Assembly (NCBI RefSeq): GCF_004342025.1
Contig: NZ_SLWN01000013.1
Location: 177,823 to 241,822 of the forward strand
Origin: Kribbella steppae
GTDB lineage: Bacteria > Actinomycetota > Actinomycetes > Propionibacteriales > Kribbellaceae
Length of the DNA stretch: 64,000 nt
Direction: 5' to 3'
In this document: one piece after another, positions 41,420 through 50,858 of the stretch
Layout: every line of letters starts with the position of its first letter
How positions within the stretch are numbered: position 1 is the stretch's first letter
Translations under genes and position numbers: made by a program
Notes under the pieces: generated by a model
Seen by the model: only the letters and a program-made list of their open reading frames with translations
What the model was told of the DNA's origin: nothing
Database searches by the model: none

Positions 41420-42762
41420 TGACCAGCTCCGAGCACGGGTTACACCTCGACCGGCGATCCTTGCTGGCTGGAGCCATCGGCTCCTTGGGCGCGGCGGTAC
41501 TGCCCACAACCGCGGCGCAGGCTGCGCCGACGGAGGTCGCCTCGGGGCGGCGGTATCCGTCGAACTGGCCCGACCTCGATCCCTACGGCCGCGCCGACAC
41601 CCGGCCGGACCTCTGGCCACGCGATGACAACTCCTTCATCCTCCCGCTCGAGCTCCGCCCCCGTGACCACGAGCGCGGCCAGGTCTGGATGCGGGACACC
41701 TACGTCAACTGCTTCGTCGTCGACGATCGTCCGATCTACGTCGCCACGGGCACGACCCGGGTGCCCGGACGCGATGCCGCGGGTCCGTGGAACGACGGCA
41801 TCTTCGTATGGACGTCCCCTTCTCTGCGAGGACCCTGGAGGCTGGCAGACACGACCGGCGTCCGGCCCGGTGCCGAGCGGGGCAAGGTGTGGTCCCCCGA
41901 GTTCGTCGGCGAGAACCGGCCCGGCCGCACCGTCGTCGCTCCGTGGCAGGAGTACTGGTACGACGACCGGTTCGGCAAACGAGGCGACGTGTGGGCTCCG
42001 GAGCTGCACCACTTCCACGGTAAGTGGTACATCGTCGCGTGTATGGGCGACCACTCCCGCAAGGTCGGTTCCTTCATGCTCGTCAGCGACGGCGGGGTCG
42101 AGGGCCCTTACCGGCTCGTCGAGGGCAACCTCGAGAAGCCCTTCGGCGATTCGTTCATCGGCGGGCCGAACTTCATCGAACCTGGCGCCTACCACCACAT
42201 CGACGGTGGCCTCTACTCCGAGGGCGACGAGGCGTGGCTGGTGCTGCACAACGACCTGTACGCGAAGTTCCGGCCCGACATGGAGGGCATCGTCCCGACG
42301 ACGAACCTCCCGAGGTTCCAGCAGACGCCCTACGCACCCGAGCCGTATCTCGAAGGTGCGTACGTGTTCAAGCACGGCGGCAAGTACTACCTCGTCCAGG
42401 CGGCCTGGGACCGGTCGTCGACCAATCCTGACGGCAGCGCGCGGTACGCGTACGACCCAGCCGGTCCAGGCCGCACGCAGTACCAGTACGACGCGATCGT
42501 CGCGGTCTCGGACAGTTTCGAGGGCCCGTACTCCGAGCGATGGACAGCGGGTGTCGGCGCCGGCCACAACAACTTCTTCACCGATCACAACGGCCACCTG
42601 TGGGCGACGTTCTTCCGCAACCCGACCGTGGGCTACTGGTCCGACCCGTCGCGCATCGCCGACGCCGCCGTACCCGGCGTCGTCCGGCTGGAATGGACCG
42701 GTCCGGAGGGCAATCGCCTGTATGTCCAGCGCCGGGGCGGCGAGCGCCCGCTCAACGGCTGA
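41419..42762 (+). CDS. Tat-exported GH43-like glycoside hydrolase
   Basis: 447 aa. Twin-arginine signal DRRSLLAG (11-18) with cleavage near AQAA (about 36). The mature protein is a five-bladed propeller of the GH43/GH117 kind, with VWAPELHHFHGKWYI, repeated W-x-D/P blade motifs and EPYLEGAYVFKHGGKYYL. The substrate cannot be read. The start overlaps the sulfatase stop (TGATG) and has GAAGGAG within that gene. Confidence 0.82.
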   Translation: MTSSEHGLHLDRRSLLAGAIGSLGAAVLPTTAAQAAPTEVASGRRYPSNWPDLDPYGRADTRPDLWPRDDNSFILPLELRPRDHERGQVWMRDTYVNCFVVDDRPIYVATGTTRVPGRDAAGPWNDGIFVWTSPSLRGPWRLADTTGVRPGAERGKVWSPEFVGENRPGRTVVAPWQEYWYDDRFGKRGDVWAPELHHFHGKWYIVACMGDHSRKVGSFMLVSDGGVEGPYRLVEGNLEKPFGDSFIGGPNFIEPGAYHHIDGGLYSEGDEAWLVLHNDLYAKFRPDMEGIVPTTNLPRFQQTPYAPEPYLEGAYVFKHGGKYYLVQAAWDRSSTNPDGSARYAYDPAGPGRTQYQYDAIVAVSDSFEGPYSERWTAGVGAGHNNFFTDHNGHLWATFFRNPTVGYWSDPSRIADAAVPGVVRLEWTGPEGNRLYVQRRGGERPLNG

Positions 42763-42788
42763 CCACGCACGCACCAGGAGCTGACTTG

Positions 42789-44000
42789 ATGCCACGTCGC
42801 CGCGTGACCCACCGGATCCTCACCCTCGCCGGCACCTTCGCCATCGCGCTCGCCGTCCCCCTCCCCGCGGCGGGAGGAGGGGACCGCGGTCAGGTCAAGC
42901 CTCTCCCCGCGCTGGGTGCTCTCGGCGCGAACTACAACGAGAACCTCGACCAGCTGGACTATCGCGAGCTGCGAACGGCCCGGGCCGACTGGGTCCGCGG
43001 CTTTTACACCCTGCCCGAGGCCGACCATGTCCCGCCGGCGCAGAGCGACACCATCCGGGTGATCCGCGAGGCCCATGCCCGGGGATTTCACACCGTGCTG
43101 AGCCTGAAGTTCCCCATGGCCGGAATCTCCTTCCCGCAACCCGGCAGTGCGGAGATGACCGCCGAGCTGGCGCGACTGGACCGCGTGCTGCCGCTGGTGC
43201 TCGGGACGGTCGACGTGGTCACCATCGGCAACGAGCCGTTCATCGAGAGCATGCCGGGCCAGCGCGACGAGCGGCTCAACCGGTTCTACGAGACCGTCGC
43301 ACGCCACGTCATCGAGACCCGGGCCACACTCTGTGGCACCGACTGCGCCACTCATCTGTTCATGGGAGCGCTGAACCGGCTGGACCTGCCGGCGAACCGC
43401 ACCTCCGCCGTCGAACGGTACCTCGCCTTTGTCCGCGAGACGCCCGAGATCGAGGGCGTCGACCTCCATCCACACCTTGCCGACGAGGCCGGTATCCAGG
43501 ACTTTCTGGATTACACCCTGCCGCGGCTTCGCCCCGGCCAGACCTTCCTGGTCACCGAGTTCTCGCTGGTCTGGTACTGGCAGCAACACCTGACCGACCG
43601 GATCCCGGCCACCTTCGCCCAGCGCTACGGCTACGGCCCCGACACCCAGGTGTGGCAAGTCATCGGCGAGGCGATCGAGCACCCCTTCCCGTCGCACAAG
43701 TGGAACGACCTCCTCTCGCAGAGCCCCTGGTTCCAGTCCAAGAAGCACTTTCTGCGCGACGAGATGGCGCGCTTGCGAAGTACGGGCCGGCTCGCCGTGG
43801 CGACGTACGGCTTCATCCAGAACCCCTCGATGACGACCGGCTGGAGCGCCACAAAGCCGCCCTGGCTGCTCAACAGCGTGTTCGCAACGCTGACGGTGCA
43901 GCCCAGCGACCAGGGCATCTCGACACCGGGCTACGCCTGGATCGCCGACTTCCGTCGGGTGCAGGAGCAGTCCGACGACGACCTGGAGTTCACCCGATGA
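42789..44000 (+). CDS. Secreted TIM-barrel glycoside hydrolase (clan A-like)
   Basis: 403 aa with a signal peptide (about 1-28). VVTIGNEPF (E149, acid/base) and FLVTEFSL (E257, nucleophile) sit at the ends of two strands, the clan GH-A pattern. The family within the clan is not clear. It is 26 bp after the GH43-like gene, with CCAGGAG upstream, and ends the plus-strand cluster. Confidence 0.75.
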   Translation: MPRRRVTHRILTLAGTFAIALAVPLPAAGGGDRGQVKPLPALGALGANYNENLDQLDYRELRTARADWVRGFYTLPEADHVPPAQSDTIRVIREAHARGFHTVLSLKFPMAGISFPQPGSAEMTAELARLDRVLPLVLGTVDVVTIGNEPFIESMPGQRDERLNRFYETVARHVIETRATLCGTDCATHLFMGALNRLDLPANRTSAVERYLAFVRETPEIEGVDLHPHLADEAGIQDFLDYTLPRLRPGQTFLVTEFSLVWYWQQHLTDRIPATFAQRYGYGPDTQVWQVIGEAIEHPFPSHKWNDLLSQSPWFQSKKHFLRDEMARLRSTGRLAVATYGFIQNPSMTTGWSATKPPWLLNSVFATLTVQPSDQGISTPGYAWIADFRRVQEQSDDDLEFTR

Positions 44001-44081
44001 CCGTTCAGAGTTCGAGCCAGCCTGGACCCCAATCCCTGCCGTCACCCGCCGGGTGTCAGTAGTCCGGGATGCGGTGTCGGA

Positions 44082-44768
44082 TCAGGTGTTGCCAGGGTCC
44101 GGCGGGACCAGGCCGTTCTTGTAGGCCAGGACGACGAGTTGTGCCCGGTCGCGGGCACCGAGCTTGTTCATCGCCCGTTGGATGTGGGTGCGCACTGTGA
44201 GCACGCTGAGGTGGAGTTCGCCGGCGATCTCGTCGTTGGACTTGCCATCGGCTGCCAGTTTCATGGCCTCGCGCTCGCGGTTGGTCAGGTCGCGGATCCC
44301 TGGGGCGGTGGGCAGCGAGGCGGCCGATCCTGGTGGCGGGGTGGAGAGGAACTGGGTGATGAGGGCCTTGGTCGCACCCGGGGACAGCAGGCTCTCGCCG
44401 GCGGCGACAGTACGGATGGCTTCGAGCAGGGCGTCGGTAGTGACGTACTTGCCGAGGAAGCCGCTGGCACCGGCGCGGAGTGCGCGGGCGACGTGCTCGT
44501 CGTTCTCGAACGTGGTGAGGATGAGCACCCGGGTGCCGGCCAGGTCGGAGTCAGCGCAGATGGTCTCGGTGGCGGTCAGTCCGTCAGTTCCGGGCATCCG
44601 CACGTCCATCACGACGACGTCGGGATGATGCATCCGGGCGAGGCCGACGGCCTGTGCGCCGTCGGCGGCCTCTGCGACGACCTCGAGGTCGTCGCAGGAA
44701 TCGATCAGCATCCGGAAGGTGCCCCGCAAGAGCGCTTGGTCGTCGGCGAGGAGGACGCGGGTGGTCAC
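44082..44768 (-). CDS. NarL/FixJ-type response regulator
   Basis: 228 aa. Receiver with D9/D10, phospho-acceptor D55 (VVMDVRMPG) and K-containing third motif. A linker precedes the LuxR HTH (TNREREAMKLAADGKSNDEIAGELHLS). The start GTG 44768 overlaps the kinase stop (GTGA). It is the partner of the adjacent kinase and probably controls the MmpL gene. Confidence 0.92.
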   Translation of the reverse strand: MTTRVLLADDQALLRGTFRMLIDSCDDLEVVAEAADGAQAVGLARMHHPDVVVMDVRMPGTDGLTATETICADSDLAGTRVLILTTFENDEHVARALRAGASGFLGKYVTTDALLEAIRTVAAGESLLSPGATKALITQFLSTPPPGSAASLPTAPGIRDLTNREREAMKLAADGKSNDEIAGELHLSVLTVRTHIQRAMNKLGARDRAQLVVLAYKNGLVPPDPGNT

Positions 44769-45976
44769 GACGTCACCTGCGGCGCCGGGACGTGTGGCGC
44801 GGACACGCGGGGTTGCACGGGCAGGTCGGTCACGACCTCGAAGCCGACGTCCCTGCTGTCACTCACGCGCAGATCTCCTCCGATCGAATGGGCACGTTCC
44901 CGCATGCCGATGATGCCGTAGCCGTGATCGCCGGGTCCCGATTCGTCGTCGGGACGCACATCGTTGGTCACCGTGATCGTGAGCCTGGTGCTGCTGTACC
45001 GGAGGCGTAGGGACGCGACCGCGGAGGCAGAGTGCTTGGTGGCATTGGTGAGGGCCTCCTGGATGATGCGGTAGGCGGTGAGGTCGACCCCGGGCGACAG
45101 ATCTCGAGGTTCTCCCTCGATCTCGAGGTTGACTGCGAGACCTGCCGATCTGCAGACCTCCAACAGGTCCGTGAGTTGGTCCAACCCCGGCGCGGGTTCG
45201 AGGTTCTCCGTGTCGGTGCCCATCTGGCGCAGTACACCGACCGTGTCGCGCAGCTCGAGCATGACCGAGGACGTGGTGGCCTGGAGCTCGGTGAGGATCT
45301 TCTTGCTGAGCTCTGGATCGGTCTCGAACAGATGAGCCGCGGTGCCGGCCTGAGCATTGGCCACGGCCATGTGGTGGGCCACGACCTCATGGAGATCGCG
45401 AGCGATTCGCATGCGCTCCTCCGTGACGCGTAGCCGGGCCTCTTCGTCGCGGGTCCGCTCGGCGTGCTCGGCCCGGGCATGGACGGCGTCGAGATAGGCG
45501 TGGCGCAGCCGGGACCTGCTACCCATTGCCAGAGGCAACAGCAACCACAGGGCAGGTCCGACGGCGCGCAGCACCACCGTCCCGTCGATGGTGACACCGA
45601 CCGCGGTGCTGACAACCAGGACGACCGCGATGCCGCCGTACGCCCAGGTCGTCCGGGAAGAACTGGTGGCAGCCAGCCAGTACAGCGCAACCATCACCGG
45701 TGCCAACAGCAACGGGGTGAGGAGGAAGCCAAGGCTTCCCGTGGCGACCGCGCAGGCCGTGGTCACCATGACGGTGACCCGTGGGTGTTCGCGTGCCTTC
45801 AGCAACGCCAGGCAGGCGAGCCCTGTCACTGCCTCGGCGACCCAGACGTCTTGCGGACGGCTCTCGCCTGGAGCGATCAGGTTCGCGCCGAGCACCGCGG
45901 CACCGAGTAGTGCGATCACGATGAACACATCGGTCAGGCGCGGATTTCGCTCGGCGTACTCGTCCACGCTGACCAT
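44765..45976 (-). CDS. Sensor histidine kinase, HisKA_3 (NarL-partner) family
   Basis: 403 aa. Five to six membrane helices in residues 14-150, a coiled linker, the HisKA_3 motif RIARDLHEVVAHHM with phospho-acceptor H196, and a HATPase domain (QEALTNATKHS, GYGIIGMRERA). No large extracellular domain, so it may sense the membrane itself. The start is ATG 45976 after GGGAGG, not ATG 46054, which overlaps the MmpL gene. Confidence 0.9.
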   Translation of the reverse strand: MVSVDEYAERNPRLTDVFIVIALLGAAVLGANLIAPGESRPQDVWVAEAVTGLACLALLKAREHPRVTVMVTTACAVATGSLGFLLTPLLLAPVMVALYWLAATSSSRTTWAYGGIAVVLVVSTAVGVTIDGTVVLRAVGPALWLLLPLAMGSRSRLRHAYLDAVHARAEHAERTRDEEARLRVTEERMRIARDLHEVVAHHMAVANAQAGTAAHLFETDPELSKKILTELQATTSSVMLELRDTVGVLRQMGTDTENLEPAPGLDQLTDLLEVCRSAGLAVNLEIEGEPRDLSPGVDLTAYRIIQEALTNATKHSASAVASLRLRYSSTRLTITVTNDVRPDDESGPGDHGYGIIGMRERAHSIGGDLRVSDSRDVGFEVVTDLPVQPRVSAPHVPAPQVTS

Positions 45977-46050
45977 GGGTGACCTCCCTCTTGGTGTACT
46001 GCGTTCTGACGTCGATTGTCCCCGGACGACCGAGCGCGGCGTCATAGGTG

Positions 46051-48270
46051 TCACGGCGTATGCGCGGGTAGGGGCTCTTCGGGGCGCGTGGGCTGCTCAC
46101 TCACCGGGGTCCGGTTCAGGCTCTCGCCCTCGATATCGACCCGCGGGAGGATTCTGCCCAGCCGGCCCGGGAGCCACCAGGCCCGGTGGCCGAGGAGCGC
46201 GAGCACGGCGGGGCCGATGGCCATGCGGACCACGAATGCGTCGAGGAGCACCGCAGCCGCGAGGCTGAAGCCGATCATCTTGATGAAGGCATCATGCTCG
46301 AAGATGAACCCGGCGAAGACGGCCATCATGATCAGGGCGGCCGCGACCACGACGCGAGTGCTGTGCCGGAGCCCGGTTTCGAGCGCCCGCCGCGGTTCCT
46401 CACCGTGGACGTACGCCTCCCGCATTCGCGAGACCAGGAACACCTCGTAGTCCATCGCCAGCCCGAACACGATGCCGATCATGAAGATCGGCACCGCGCT
46501 CATGATCGGACCGGTCTGCTCGACGCCCAGCAGGTCCGCGGCGAAGCCCTCCTGGAAGACCAGGACCACCGCGCCCAGGGCGGCCAGCACCGAGAGCAGG
46601 AACCCCAGGGCTGCCTTGAGAGGAATCAGGATCGAGCGGAAGACCACCAGCAACAGCAGTACGGCGAGCCCGACCACGGTGGCCAGGTAGGGCACCAGAG
46701 CACCCTGAAGCTTGGCGGACAGGTCGATGTTGATCGCCGTGGTTCCAGTCACCTGGAACGTCGCACCCATGCCCTCGGTGAACTGCGATCGCGCATCACG
46801 CAGATCGCGCACCAGGTCCTTGGTCGCCTCATCGGTGGGGCTGGTGGAGGGAACGGCGTCGAAGAACGCGGTGTCTCCTGCGTCGTTGAACTGCGGGGGC
46901 GAGACCGAAACCACACCCTCCACCGCAGCAACGTCGGCTGCGATCGAGGTGACTGCCTGCTTCGGGTCGGCCGCATCACCGGCGTCGACCACGATCATCA
47001 GGGGACCGTTGAAGCCCGGTCCGAAAGCCTTGGCCAATTCGTCGTAGGCACGGCGCTCGGTGGCCGAGGTCGGCTTGGACTCATCCCCCGGCATCCCCAA
47101 TCGCAGTGCGGTCGCGGGAATCGCAAGCGCTCCGAGCAGCACCACACCGAGAGTCAGGACCGCTACCGGGCGGCGAAGTACGAAGCGTGCCCACCATGTT
47201 CCACCGCGGCCCAGGGACTTCTCGCCGGCGGCGGCGGGCTGGCCCGCGGTACGGCGCGCCGAGCGAGACAACACCTTGTCAGGCACGAACCCGAGGACCG
47301 CCGGCACGAGAGTGAGTGCGACCAGGACGGCCACCACCACCGCCGCGACAGCAGCCAACCCCATCTTGGTCAGCATCGGGATACCGACCACAGCCAGGCC
47401 GGCCAGCGCGATCACCACGGTCAGACCCGCGAAGGCCACGGCGGAGCCCGCGGTACCCGCCGCCAGGGACACGGCCTCGACCGCGGACAGACCGCGCGCC
47501 CGCTCCTCGCGGTAGCGCGAAACCACGAACAGCGCGTAGTCGATCCCCACCGCAAGGCCCAGCATCAACGCCATAGTGCCGGTGGTCGCCGACAGCCCGA
47601 GTGCATCACTGACCGCAAGCGTCGACAGCATGCTCACCCCAACTCCGAGCAGAGCAGTCAGCAGCGGCAGCCCCGCGGCGACCAGCGACCCGAAGGTGAT
47701 CAGCAAGATCACCGCAGCCAACGAGATGGCGATGATCTCGGCGACACCGCCTCCACCGCTGGACTCCATCGCGGACCCACCGGCCTCAACCGTCAACCCG
47801 GCGTCCCTGGCGATACCGGCAGCGGCATCGAGCTGCGCGCGACTGACGTCGGTGACCCCGCTGGCCGGCACGGTGTACATCACACTCGCGTACGCCGCCG
47901 ATCCGTCCCTGCTGACCCCACCCGCCTGGAACGGGTCGGCCACCATCTCCACCTGATCACCGTCGCCAAGCCGCTCGAGCGCCGACTCGATGGCCGACTT
48001 GAAAGGCGCCGAGGTCACCGCCTTGCCCTCCGGAGCCACGAACACCACCGTCGCACCACCGGCATCGGCCGTGAGTCCGGCAAACCGTTCCTGCATCAGT
48101 TCGAACGCCCGTTGCGACTCGACGCCAGGCACCGAGAAGTCATCATCGGGAACTGAAGGTGCCGTCAGCCCCCCGAAGAGCGCTCCGGCCAGGATCACCA
48201 GCCAGGCGAGGACCACCGGACCACGGCGCTTGAAGGCGAACCGGCCAAGCCGAGCCAAGATCGTTGCCAC
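46051..48270 (-). CDS. MmpL-family RND transporter
   Basis: 739 aa with two MMPL halves. Each has one helix, a large extracytoplasmic domain and five helices. Conserved GIDYALFVVSRYREERARG and GLAMDYEVFLVSRMREAYVHG carry the family D-Y proton-relay motifs. It exports lipids or amphiphilic compounds, or antibiotics. The start is GTG 48270 (GGAGA at good spacing); the ATG at 48339 extends into the intergenic region. It lies 74 bp upstream of the kinase gene, so the three form a likely self-regulating unit. Confidence 0.9.
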   Translation of the reverse strand: MATILARLGRFAFKRRGPVVLAWLVILAGALFGGLTAPSVPDDDFSVPGVESQRAFELMQERFAGLTADAGGATVVFVAPEGKAVTSAPFKSAIESALERLGDGDQVEMVADPFQAGGVSRDGSAAYASVMYTVPASGVTDVSRAQLDAAAGIARDAGLTVEAGGSAMESSGGGGVAEIIAISLAAVILLITFGSLVAAGLPLLTALLGVGVSMLSTLAVSDALGLSATTGTMALMLGLAVGIDYALFVVSRYREERARGLSAVEAVSLAAGTAGSAVAFAGLTVVIALAGLAVVGIPMLTKMGLAAVAAVVVAVLVALTLVPAVLGFVPDKVLSRSARRTAGQPAAAGEKSLGRGGTWWARFVLRRPVAVLTLGVVLLGALAIPATALRLGMPGDESKPTSATERRAYDELAKAFGPGFNGPLMIVVDAGDAADPKQAVTSIAADVAAVEGVVSVSPPQFNDAGDTAFFDAVPSTSPTDEATKDLVRDLRDARSQFTEGMGATFQVTGTTAINIDLSAKLQGALVPYLATVVGLAVLLLLVVFRSILIPLKAALGFLLSVLAALGAVVLVFQEGFAADLLGVEQTGPIMSAVPIFMIGIVFGLAMDYEVFLVSRMREAYVHGEEPRRALETGLRHSTRVVVAAALIMMAVFAGFIFEHDAFIKMIGFSLAAAVLLDAFVVRMAIGPAVLALLGHRAWWLPGRLGRILPRVDIEGESLNRTPVSEQPTRPEEPLPAHTP

Positions 48271-48466
48271 AGGACGTCTCCATCCGAGAATTTGTCGGGA
48301 GACATCACCGTCCCAACCACAACCACCCCGCGTCGTCATGCAATCAACGACACCTATCTACTCAATCCGAACCACTTCATCGCGACGACACTCATGCGAC
48401 AGCAGTATCTGCACGGCGCAACGCGACCGGCACAGCAATCACCATGATTGCCACGCCGACCGCCAC

Positions 48467-48838
48467 TCAGACCTCGAGCTCGAGGCGTGGCTCGGCGAGC
48501 GCCGTCGTCAAGAGATCGAGCGCGGCGAGGTCGTCGCGAGCCTCCCGGAGAGCATCATCGAGTACGTCGGCCGCCGTCTGCTCAGGCTTGAACGGCAACT
48601 CCTGCTCGAGAAACCCCGGCTCCGCAGGCTGTACTACGCTGCCGCCGTCCGGCTCGTCCGTGCCGGCCAACAGCCGCAACAGCGTGCTCTTGCCGACGCC
48701 GTTCTCCCCGATCGGACCGATCCGCTGCCCGGGTGACGCGGTCAGCGAGACCTCGTCGAGGACCCGCCGCGTCCCGAGGTCCGGACGAGATCCTGAGCGA
48801 TCGAGCAGCGCCCGTCCGTCCAACCGGAGGTCAGCCAC
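48467..48838 (-). pseudogene. Truncated ABC-F ATPase
   Basis: 123 aa containing an ABC-F start (RRVLDEVSLTASPGQRIG), Walker A GENGVGKST and the PGFLEQELPF Q-loop region, then part of the following helices before TGA. The signature motif, Walker B, linker and second ATPase half are absent. After TGA the same frame reads 24 hydrophobic residues (VAVGVAIMVIAVPVALRRAD), like the end of a membrane transporter. The start overlaps the upstream ABC-F gene by 8 bp. Confidence 0.75.
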
Positions 48839-50459
48839 GGCCCGCGTCCGTCTCCAGCAACCGCCGATCGTCGAGTCGGAGCCATCTCGACACCTTGATC
48901 TCGGTGAGGAAGCGCTCGTCGTGGCTGACGACGATGAAAGCGCCCTCGTAGGCGTCGAGAGCGCTTTCGAGTTGACCGACGCTGAGAAGGTCGAGGTTGT
49001 TGGTGGGTTCGTCCAGGAGGAGTAGTTGTGGGGCGGGTTCGGAGTACAGGACGCAGGCGAGGGTGGCTCTCAGGCGTTCGCCGCCGGAGAGAACGCCGAC
49101 CGGGAGGTGGATGCGTGCCCCGCGGAAGAGGAAGCGGGCCAGCAGGTTCATTCGTTGTGCTTCGGGCATGCCGGGGGCGAAGGTGGCGAGGTTCTCGGCG
49201 ATGGTGCGGTCGAGGTCGAGGAGGTCCAGGCGTTGGGAGAGGTAGGCGATACGGCCGTCCGCGCGTTTGACCTCACCGGATTCGGGGGCGAGATCGCCGT
49301 GGATCAGTCTGAGGAGCGTGGATTTACCGCTGCCGTTGGGACCGGTGAGGGCGATGCGCTCCGGGCCGCGGACGGTGAGGTCGGCGTCGGAGAAGATCTC
49401 GCGGCCGCCCAGACTGACCCGTAGGCCTTCGCCGTCGAAGACCGTGCGGCCTGCCGGGACATTCGTCGCCGGGAGTTGGAGCGCGATCTTCTGCTCGTCG
49501 CGGACCGCCCGGCCGGCCTCGTCGAGGCGGGCCTTGGCTTCGTTGACTCGCGCAGTCTGCGTCTCGTTCGCCTTACCTGCCGACTGCTGCGCGTTGCGCT
49601 TCATCGTCCCGGCGAAGATCTTCGGCAGGCCCGCGTTGCCGAGGTTCTTGCTCGCATTGCTCGCCCGCCGCGCCGCGCGTTCGCGGGCCTGCTGGAGTTC
49701 GCGCTTCTCGCGCTTGACCTCCTGCTCGGCGTTGCGCAGGTTCTTCTCGGTGACTTCCCGCGCTGCCTGCGCAGCTTCCTCGTACGCGGTGAAGTTCCCG
49801 CCGTACGACCGGACTTCAGTGCGATCCAGTTCGGCGATGCGGTCCATCCGGTCGAGGAGGGCGCGGTCATGGCTGACCAGGAGGAGGCAGCCGGCCCAGT
49901 CCTCGAGTACGTCGTACAGCTTGCGTCGGGCAACCAAGTCGAGGTTGTTGGTCGGTTCGTCGAGGAGCAGGACGTCCGGCCGCTTCAGCAGCTGGGCCGC
50001 CAGGCCGAGTGAGATGACCTGGCCTCCGCTGAGTGTGCTCAGGTTTCGCTCGAGCTCAAGATGTCCGAGACCGAGCCGGTCGAGCTGGGCGACCGTGCGC
50101 TCCTCGATGTCCCAGTCGTCGCCGACCGTGGTGAAGTGTTCGTCCGCGACGTCACCGGACTCGATCGCGTTCAGCGCCTGGATGATCGGCGCGACGCCGA
50201 GCACTTCCGCAACCGTCAGATCGCCGGCCAGCGGCAGGGATTGCGGCAGATAGCCGACCACCCCTTCGACAGTGACGCTGCCCGAGGTGGGGTGGAGCTC
50301 CCCGGCGATCAGCTTCAGCAGCGTGCTCTTCCCGGCACCGTTCGGTGCGACCAGACCGGTGCGCCCAGCACCGATCGCGAACGACAGCCCGTCGAAGACA
50401 GGTGTGTCGTCGGGCCAGGAGAAGGACAGGTTGGAGACAACGACAAATGCATCAGACAT
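48831..50459 (-). CDS. ABC-F family ATPase (ribosome-protection type)
   Basis: 542 aa, no membrane segments, two ATPase domains. Walker A is APNGAGKST (38-46, with A for the usual first G) and GPNGSGKST in the second half. Signatures LSGGQ and LSGGERLR, and LLLDEPTNNLDL in both halves, are intact. A long charged linker (about 240-300) with a Met/Gln/Lys-rich tip would reach the peptidyl-transferase centre. Such proteins protect ribosomes from antibiotics or rescue stalled ones. It is preceded by an attenuator-like leader, which supports an antibiotic-resistance role. Confidence 0.88.
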   Translation of the reverse strand: MSDAFVVVSNLSFSWPDDTPVFDGLSFAIGAGRTGLVAPNGAGKSTLLKLIAGELHPTSGSVTVEGVVGYLPQSLPLAGDLTVAEVLGVAPIIQALNAIESGDVADEHFTTVGDDWDIEERTVAQLDRLGLGHLELERNLSTLSGGQVISLGLAAQLLKRPDVLLLDEPTNNLDLVARRKLYDVLEDWAGCLLLVSHDRALLDRMDRIAELDRTEVRSYGGNFTAYEEAAQAAREVTEKNLRNAEQEVKREKRELQQARERAARRASNASKNLGNAGLPKIFAGTMKRNAQQSAGKANETQTARVNEAKARLDEAGRAVRDEQKIALQLPATNVPAGRTVFDGEGLRVSLGGREIFSDADLTVRGPERIALTGPNGSGKSTLLRLIHGDLAPESGEVKRADGRIAYLSQRLDLLDLDRTIAENLATFAPGMPEAQRMNLLARFLFRGARIHLPVGVLSGGERLRATLACVLYSEPAPQLLLLDEPTNNLDLLSVGQLESALDAYEGAFIVVSHDERFLTEIKVSRWLRLDDRRLLETDAGRG

Positions 50460-50535
50460 GCGGACGACCTCGAGGTGAGATGAGATGCCGAGCGTGCAGC
50501 AGCCGCTCGGCGGGAGACAGGAAGACGGAACGACG

Positions 50536-50565
50536 AAAAGGCCACGGCTCCACGAACCAGCGGCC
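50536..50565 (-). terminator. Candidate leader attenuator of the ABC-F gene
   Basis: Minus strand: 26-nt hairpin (GGCCGC-T-GGTT / AGCC-GTGGCC, two stems with one bulge, 5-nt loop) directly followed by TTTT. It is 14 bp after the stop of the leader ORF and 76 bp before the ABC-F start, the layout of ribosome-mediated attenuators. Confidence 0.6.
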
Positions 50566-50579
50566 TGTCACCTCGGGAC

Positions 50580-50609
50580 TCACCCGGAGATGTCGTCTTC
50601 ACCCACCAC
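50580..50609 (-). CDS. Nine-residue leader peptide upstream of ABC-F
   Basis: GGAGGAG, seven bases, then GTG and codons for MVGEDDISG, then TGA. The strong ribosome binding site before so short a frame, followed at once by a terminator hairpin, suggests that drug-stalled ribosomes on this peptide alter folding and allow ABC-F transcription. Recognised by layout, not by peptide sequence. Confidence 0.6.
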   Translation of the reverse strand: MVGEDDISG

Positions 50610-50858
50610 GTCTGATCTCCTCCAAATATCTCATCGTCCACGGTAGCAAACGACGAACGCGGTCCTGACGGGCCTTTCACCGCACACCCCTGCGCCCGCG
50701 TCGTCCGGGACAACGGCCCGGTCGCCGACACCATGCCCGGGACCTCAGACCGGGGGGTGGCCGGGGTATTCACAGGCGCGCGCGCTCCTGGCTGGCTCCG
50801 ACAGTTGACTTACAGCACTCAAGAACCCACCCATGTCGGCAGCCGAAGTGAGGCACTC

